A DNA stretch of 64,000 bases from Strobilurus pachycystidiatus (Eukaryota; Basidiomycota; Agaricomycetes; Agaricales; Physalacriaceae). Each line of letters begins with the position of its first letter. Position 1 is the stretch's first letter. Where the stretch lies: assembly GCA_019915135.1 (NCBI GenBank), contig JAHLMK010000008.1:1488001-1552000 (forward strand). Direction: 5' to 3'. Shown one piece after another: positions 57,131 to 64,000 of the stretch. The position numbers and the translations under genes are program-made. The notes under the pieces were generated by a model, which was not told where the DNA came from, did not search any database, and saw only the letters and a program-made list of their open reading frames with translations.

Positions 57131-57432
57131 ACGGGAGAGATGAAGGACTGACGCTTTCGGTATTTACACCACCACTGAGGTGTGAAGTTAGAGTCGCTCA
57201 TCGTAGTTCAGCGTCAAGATGTGGAGCTCGAGCAAACGCCGCATCAGCTCTTGACACGTGCTCGAGGTACTTTATTTAATTCGCTGTATTCAGAGTTCAG
57301 CTCGGCTGCATTTTCTCAGTCGCGCGATGCAGCAATCCAACTTACAGACCACAGATGGGTAGTTTAGGTGGATATAACTACAGCGAAATGAAAGCACAAC
57401 GGATTGATACATGGACAGGAAACTTCTCCCAA
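57131..57432. other. Intergenic, upstream of DUF4112 and downstream of sme1
   Basis: 302 nt on the same side of both minus-strand genes: 3' flank of sme1 and promoter of the DUF4112 gene. Nothing recognised. Confidence 0.4.
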
Positions 57433-58001
57433 TCAAACTACTTGTTGGATGAGCGTTATATTGTCGCCCTTGAGAAGGATGCGGCCTGGATGGAGGCAAC
57501 GGTTCAGAGGCGATCAACGTCAACTAGGAGAAGAATGTCTGACCAAGTTCTCTTCGTGGCTTGGCATCTTTTACAAAGACCTCGGCTGCCTCGTCTATTA
57601 CCAAGTTCATGAATTCGTCGAAACCCTGTGCAACAGTGAGCCCTCGGAGTAGCATAGAATTGAAGCAAGGGAAAGAATATGGTGAATGGTGTCAAATCGA
57701 GGCGCGTAAGTGGCCCTTCCGGGGTTTTAACGCCAGATGGAGCATACGATGAACAAGACGCACAATGATTCGTCCTTCGATCCGCATCTCGATGTTGTCG
57801 TACAGCCATATCACGACTTTCGTTTTCTGCGCAAGACAGATCAGAATGAGAGGAGTCCAGGAAGCTCGTGAGAAGCGATAGCACCTGTTGTAGATTTTTG
57901 AAGATTACATTCTGAACGAGTTATGGTCAGGGCATGGGGATTTCAAGGGCAGTAAGACTCACGATGGGTTGTACCATCACACGCTGCTGACGACCAGACA
58001 T
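57433..58001 (-). CDS. sme1: Small nuclear ribonucleoprotein SmE
   Basis: Core Sm-ring protein of spliceosomal U1, U2, U4 and U5 snRNPs. Five exons of 39, 27, 63, 82 and 53 nt give 87 aa from MSGRQQRVMVQPI at 58001. Blocks: NVIFKNLQQ, KTKVVIWLYDNIEMRIEGRI (Sm1), GFDEFMNLVIDEAAEVFVKD, ELGRILLKGDNITLI (Sm2). All five joins have GT-AG ends. The gene spans 569 nt, so introns (305 nt) exceed coding sequence (264 nt), which is why no full frame is visible. It stands back to back with the dynein gene, 122 nt between starts. Confidence 0.93.
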
Positions 58002-58123
58002 TTTGGCAGGAAAACGGAGGGTAAAGAATAAATGTGGATGGTGGGAGGAGGCAAACCGCGAGGCTCACGTGAGGCCAACATACGTTGCTCCCTGCCACCG
58101 CGGGACCGACGCGCCTTGTAACC

Positions 58124-61100
58124 ATGGAGGTTAGTGCAGCGTCGCCGCTCGTGGACCCCGCAGATCTCACACTCCAACAGTCTTTCGCTCCGGGCAGCAC
58201 GTCGTCAACGGCGGCGGCCGTCACTTTTATCACATTTGTACAAGACCTCAAGAAGAAGACAAAGGCATGGGGGCCCATGATAGACCTCTGCGCCAACGGC
58301 GAGAAGACCCTAGAACGCTTTAGATTCCAATTCCCAGAGGACTGGCTCTACAGCGACAGCTGCGCGGCGAATGGAGCGCATACAACGAGATTTTGAAGCG
58401 GAAAAACGACTCCATTCAGGAGCAGCTCGGTGCGTGGCCTGTGCCCCACAACCTGCGCCGTCCTAATACCATCTCTCCGCAGCCGGCCTCCAGCTGAAGA
58501 TTGTCGCCGAAGACAAGATTACCGAGAACAAGATCAACGACATCCTCACCGAGTGGGAGCAGACACGCCCTGTGCAAGGGAACATGCGCGCCGATACCGC
58601 CATGAACATCATCAACGTCTTTGAGGGCAAGCTCAATCGCGTTCAGGACGAATACGACCTTCTCTGCCGGGCCAAGGAGGCCCTCCGCCTGGAACTCGTC
58701 AGGCATACGCGTCTTGAGCCTGTGTTCGAGGAGCTTCGCGACTTGAAAGCAGTGTGGACAGCGTTGTCTGGTATTTGGAGTCAGATCTCAGAGCTGCGCG
58801 ACACGGCGTGGGCTACAGTGCAGCCGCGTAAGCTCAGGCAGCATATCGATGGCCTGTTGACGTCCACGAAGGATATGCCGACGAGGATGCGCCAGTATTC
58901 GGCTTTCGAATACGTCCAGGATACCCTTCGCGGTCTTCTCAAGTCCAACTCGATTGTATCTGAGCTCAAGTCGGATGCACTCAAGGAGCGGCATTGGAAG
59001 CAAATGTTCAAGGTCTTGAAGCTTCCCGCGCAGATTAGTCTAACATTGTGAGTGCTTCTCTTCCCCTTCGGCTATCCTCGGCTAATGTCGCGACGCAGGA
59101 TGACTTTGGGTCATGTTTACGACTTGGATCTCAAGAAGAACGAGACCATCATCAAGGAGGTTATTATTCAAGCTCAAGGAGAGGTAACGTCTTTTCTCGT
59201 ATCTCTAGACACTCTACAACTCATACTGTGCTCAGTTAGCTCTCGAGGAGTATATCAAGTCGGTCAAGGAGACGTGGACGAACTACACGCTAGATCTCGT
59301 CAATTATCAGAACAAGTGTCGCTTAATCAGGTAAAGAAACTGACCTTCATACTCCTGGCATGCGCTCACTATGCGAGTACAGGGGATGGGACGACCTGTT
59401 CAACAAGTGCAGCGAGAATTTAGGAGCACTCACGGCGATGAGGCTTTCGCCTTATTACAAAGGTCAGCACATTCACACTTGTCCCTCGTACTGTATATTG
59501 ACAATCAATCTCAGTCTTTGAGGAAGAGGTATTTGGGTATTTGTTGAGCCCCTACAATTCTAATCCTCGTACAGGCAAGCTCATGGGAGGAAAAGCTCAA
59601 TAGAATCAACGTACTCTTCGGTTCGTGCTCTGTTCAATGTTCCACCCTTGTTCTCACCACTCAATTCGATAGACGTCTGGATCGATGTTCAACGTCAATG
59701 GGTCTACCTGGAGGGTATCTTCTCGGGCAGCGCCGACATCAAGCACCTTCTTCCAGTCGAGAGCTCCCGTTTCCAGAATATGAACGCCGAGTTTCTCACT
59801 GTGATGAAGAAAGTCTACAAATCCCCTTTTGTTCTTGATGTCATGAACATCCAGGGAATCCAGAAGAGCATGGAGCGTTTAGCGGATCTTCTGACGAAGA
59901 TCAAGAAAGCGCTCGGAGAATACCTGGAGAAGGAGCGCTCATCCTTCCCTCGTTTCTACTTCGTGGGTGACGATGATTTATTGGAGATCATCGGTAACAG
60001 CAAGGATATCCTACGCGTCATGAAGCACCTGAAGAAGATGTTTGCCGGGATAGCGACTATGATGCTGGACAGCGACCTCACACAGATTCTGGGCATGGCT
60101 TCTAGGGAGGGTGAAGAGGTCGTTTTCACGGAGCCGATTGTGCTGAAAGATTATCCCAAGATCAATGACTGGCTCGCCAAAATCGAGACTATGATGCGTC
60201 TCTCCCTTGCCAATCTTCTCTCTGAAGCAGCCACCGAGCTCCAGACGTTCTATGGAAACGGCACCAAATTGCCTGTGGAGCAGTTCATGGGCTGGATGGA
60301 GAAATATCCCGCTCAGCTCGTGACTCTGGCCATCCAAGTCGCCTGGACAGCTTCGGTCGAGGCATCACTGGAAGCTGGAGAGGCTCCTCAGTCGTCTTTG
60401 GATACCGTACGCGAGGCTCTCGATATGCTCGCGGATATTGTCTTGCAAGACCTTGCTCCCGTAACCCGCCGCAAGAGCGAGCATCTCATCACGGAACTTG
60501 TTCATCAGAGAGATGTCACTCGGTCTCTCATACAGCAGAACGTGCTTGATCCCAAAGGCTTCACGTGGCTCTACCAGATGCGCTTTTACCTCGACAAAAG
60601 TATTGAGAACCCTCTCGAGAAGCTGTCGGTCAAGGCTGCAGACGCGTCATTCCCTTACGGATGGGAGTATCTGGGTGTTCCGGACCGTCTCGTTCAGACA
60701 CCGTTAACGGACAGGGTGTATCTCACTCTCACCCAAGCCTTGGACAATCAGTTGGGTGGTGCGCCTTTCGGACCTGCCGGAACAGGTACGATAAGAGTTG
60801 ACTAGTAGCTGCGAGGCTGACGATCTTCCAGGTAAAACTGAATCCGTAAAGGCTCTGGGTGTACAGCTGGGACGCTTTGTCCTCGTTTTCTGTTGCGACG
60901 AAACCTTTGATTTCATGGCCATGGGTCGTATCTTCATCGGCTTGTGTCAAGTCGGCGCGTGGGGTTGTTTCGACGAGTTCAATCGTCTGGAAGAGCGGAT
61001 TCTCAGTTCCGTCTCCCAACAAGTTCAGGGCATTCAGCAAGGACTTGCTCAGTTGGTCAAGAATCCCAATACTGAGATCGAGTTATTGGGCCGTAGCGTC

Positions 61101-64000
61101 AAGATCAACAAGAACATCGGTGCGACTGATGACCACCGTTGGCTTTCCGAAGCTAATCAATTGATAGGAATTTTCATCACCACCAATCCTAACTACGCGG
61201 GTCGCTCGCAATTGCCGCCTAATTTGACCAAGCTCTTCCGACCGTAAGCATCATTCACTCCAGACTGACTTTTGCGGTTTGGTTGACCGCCTCAATCAGA
61301 ATGGCTATGACTCGCCCAGATCGCGAATTGATCGCACAGGTCATGCTGTTCTCCCAAGGTTTCCGGACTGCTGAGTCTCTTGCCTCGAAGATCGTGCCTT
61401 TCTTCAATCTTTGTGACGAACAACTTTCTCCTCAACCCCATTACGACTTCGGTCTGCGTGCACTAAAGGCTGTCTTAGCTAGTGCGGGTATACTGAAGCG
61501 AGAGCGTCTCTTGAGTGCTGCATCAGAGGAGGACAGTGCTGCAGGGCTGTCCGACTCCATCTCTGAACAGATTATCCTCATTCAGAGTGTCACGGAAACC
61601 ATCGTGCCTAAACTGGTTGCCGACGATGTTCCCCTGTTGACCAAGTAAGTTGCGACAACGACCATCCATACTCTATACTCATAAATATGCAGCCTTCTTG
61701 CCGACGTGTTCCCAGGCGTTGATTATATGCCTGTTGATCTCGATGCCCTCCGTCAGGCGATTGCCAAGGAGTGTGCTGATCGTCGACTCGTTGACGGAGA
61801 GCTTTGGATCAACAAGATCCTCCAGCTGTACCAAATCCAGAAAATTCAGCACGGTCTTATGATGGTTGGTCCTTCCGGCAGTGGAAAGACGAATGCGTGG
61901 CGCGTTTTGCTCAAGGCTCTCGAGCGCCTCGATGGCATAGAGGGTGTTGACTACGTCATCGATCCCAAAGCCATGCACAAGGATGCGTTGTATGGTACTC
62001 TTGACCAAACAACTCGCGAGTGGCAAGATGGTCTTTTCACCCACATTCTGAGAAAGATCATCGACAACGTTCGTGGTGAAAGTGGCAAACGTCACTGGAT
62101 CATTTTCGATGGTGATGTTGATCCTGAGTGGGTAGAGAACTTGAACAGGTATTTGATCACTGTGCCTCCGAACATCTGGAGCTTACTAAACTCTTATTAG
62201 TGTCTTGGATGACAACAAGCTCCTGACGCTACCTAACGGAGAGCGACTCAACCTGCCTCCGAATGTTAGGATCATGTTCGAAGTTGAGCATCTCAAGTAC
62301 GCCACGCTTGCGACTGTCAGTCGTTGCGGTATGATTTGGTTCTCCGAAGACGTCGTCGAACCTTCAATGGTTTATCGACACTACCTGTCTACCCTGTCCA
62401 CGATTGCACTTGATGCTAGTGACGAAGAGGCAGATACGCCAGCTCAACGAGTTGAAGGACTTTCGACCGACACTGCGTCGTCCACCAATCTCGTTACCCA
62501 GAAACAGGTGGCTTCGATATTGGAGCGCTACTTTGCCGACGGAGATCTGGTCAGCAGTGCTCTCAAATTTGCTGAATCCATCGAGCACATCATGGATTTC
62601 ACTGTCACGCGCGCAGTGAACACACTCTTTTCACTCCTCAACAAAACTGCGCGCAACATCATCGAGTACAACTACCAACATCCCGACTTCCCGTTACCCG
62701 CAGAGAAAATTGAGCAATACGTCACCAAACGCCTACTCGTCAACATCATCTGGGCGTTCTCGGGTGACGCCAAACTGGATCTTCGTGCGGAGATGGGTGA
62801 TTTCATACGGAATCAAACTGGCATAGACCTTCCTCCTCTTGGACCGGGTAGTTCTCTTATCGATTTCGATGTGCAAGTGGCCACTGGCGAGTGGTACGCT
62901 TGGCAGACGCGAGTCCCTGTCATCGAGCTCGAGGCGCAAGCTGTCACGGCCGCTGACCAGGTCGTACCCACCATGGACACCGTTCGTCATGAGGAGGTCC
63001 TCTACTCCTGGTTATCAGAGCATAAGCCTCTCATGCTCTGTGGTCCTCCAGGTTCTGGAAAGACCATGACACTCTTCAGTGCTTTACGGAAGTTGCCTGA
63101 CATGGAGGTTGTCGGCCTGAACTTCTCCAGTGCAACGACTCCCGAGCTCATCCTCAAGACTTTCGAGCAGTATTGCGAATACCGCAAGACTCCGAAAGGC
63201 ATCGTTATGGCGCCTATCCAGATCGGTCGATGGCTGGTCGTGTTCTGCGATGAAATCAATCTTCCAGCTGCCGACAAGTACGGTACCCAGCGCGTCATAT
63301 CCTTCATCCGTCAATTGGTCGAATCAGGTGGATACTATCGCACAAGTGATATGGCGTTCGTCAAGCTTGAGCGCATCCAATTCGTTGGCGCTTGTAACCC
63401 TCCCACCGATCCCGGCCGTGTCCCGCTCACCCATCGTTTTCTGCGTCATGCGCCTCTGGTCATGGTTGATTACCCTGGTGAAGTGTCCCTGAAGCAAATA
63501 TACGGGACCTATAATCGCGCCGCTCTGAAAGTCGTTCCCAATCTGCGTGCCTATGCGGATCCTCTCACAGATGCTATGGTGGCGCTCTATCTCGCATCAC
63601 AAAAGCGCTTCACTACCGACATACAAGCCCACTATGTCTATAGTCCTCGCGAGTTGACGAGATGGGTTCGCGGTATCTATGAGGCGATCAAACCACTGGA
63701 GACATTGTCAGTGGAAGGTCTTGTCCGCATATGGGCACATGAAGCTCTTCGTCTCTTCCAGGATAGGCTGGTTCACGAAGAGGAAAAGGAATGGACCGAC
63801 GATCATATCAATGCCGCTGCCATGGAGCACTTCCCTACCATCAATCAAGACGAGGCTCTGGCGCGTCCTATACTCTTCTCTAACTGGACATCCAAGGACT
63901 ACATTCCGGTTGATCGTGACACTTTGCGCGAGTATACCAAGGCTCGCCTCCGCGTCTTCTACGAGGAGGAGCTTGACGTGCCTCTTGTGTTATTCAACGA
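58124..64000 (+). CDS. dhc2: Cytoplasmic dynein heavy chain, motor part (Dhc2), runs off window
   Basis: Motor polypeptide of cytoplasmic dynein, which walks to microtubule minus ends. Starts [17 protein letters not shown] at 58124 in ACCATGG, equal to roughly residue 1,130 of animal heavy chains, so the tail (dimerisation, intermediate-chain binding) is absent. Present: linker blocks [20 protein letters not shown] and [21 protein letters not shown]1 [15 protein letters not shown] (split by an intron at 60787) with [18 protein letters not shown]2 [15 protein letters not shown] with [20 protein letters not shown]3 [15 protein letters not shown] with [18 protein letters not shown]; open to the last base before AAA4. 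At 58350-58369 the frame slips by one base, no splice signal (see findings). Short in-frame intron at 61119-61166. Agaricomycetes are known to encode the heavy chain in two genes, dhc1 (tail) and dhc2 (motor). Confidence 0.9.

Overview
The window is nuclear DNA from a mushroom-forming basidiomycete (Agaricomycetes-like). Genes are dense and lie on both strands. Most are split by many GT-AG introns of about 45-65 nt. The proteins are ordinary eukaryotic housekeeping types, and the last gene is a dynein heavy chain that starts at the linker/motor, which is the Agaricomycete split form (Dhc1 tail plus Dhc2 motor). No rRNA, tRNA, transposon or CRISPR array was recognised. Gene models were built by hand from conserved protein blocks and splice signals, so ends of exons are inferred unless stated.

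Layout: 0-4.4 kb, an F-box protein (with an apparent 1-nt frameshift) and proteasome subunit Rpn5. 4.4-8.6 kb, mitoribosomal protein mS23, a ribokinase, and an HpcH/HpaI-type aldolase. 9-15.2 kb, a sugar MFS transporter, a 4-coumarate-CoA ligase-like enzyme and Mediator subunit Med7. 15.4-24.2 kb, a BCL7-like protein, anaphase-promoting complex subunit Apc5, nucleolar Nop6, the Golgi syntaxin Sed5 and NAD-dependent glycerol-3-phosphate dehydrogenase. 24.2-26.4 kb is gene-poor and holds a decayed piece of a second glycerol-3-phosphate dehydrogenase gene.

26.4-40.6 kb holds an ankyrin/CCCH zinc-finger protein, the bifunctional purine enzyme Ade5,7, a Pho84-like phosphate transporter, a long disordered Ser/Pro-rich protein with a 105-bp tandem repeat, the peroxin Pex10, and the TIM23 subunit Mgr2 (with a probable 4-nt microexon). 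40.6-43.5 kb has no recognised gene. 43.6-54 kb holds Rrb1, a disordered protein, an amidase, a membrane-bound nitrilase-fold protein resembling bacterial Lnt, and an uncharacterised protein. 54.3-58 kb holds ribosomal protein eL30, a short-chain dehydrogenase, a DUF4112 protein and SmE. 58.1-64 kb is the dynein heavy chain motor gene, which runs off the end.

The genes do not form a pathway or a metabolite cluster. The most notable features are at the gene-structure level: four introns that seem to use GC donors, a 4-nt exon in Mgr2, a split dynein, and several single-base frame breaks that may be mutations or sequence errors.
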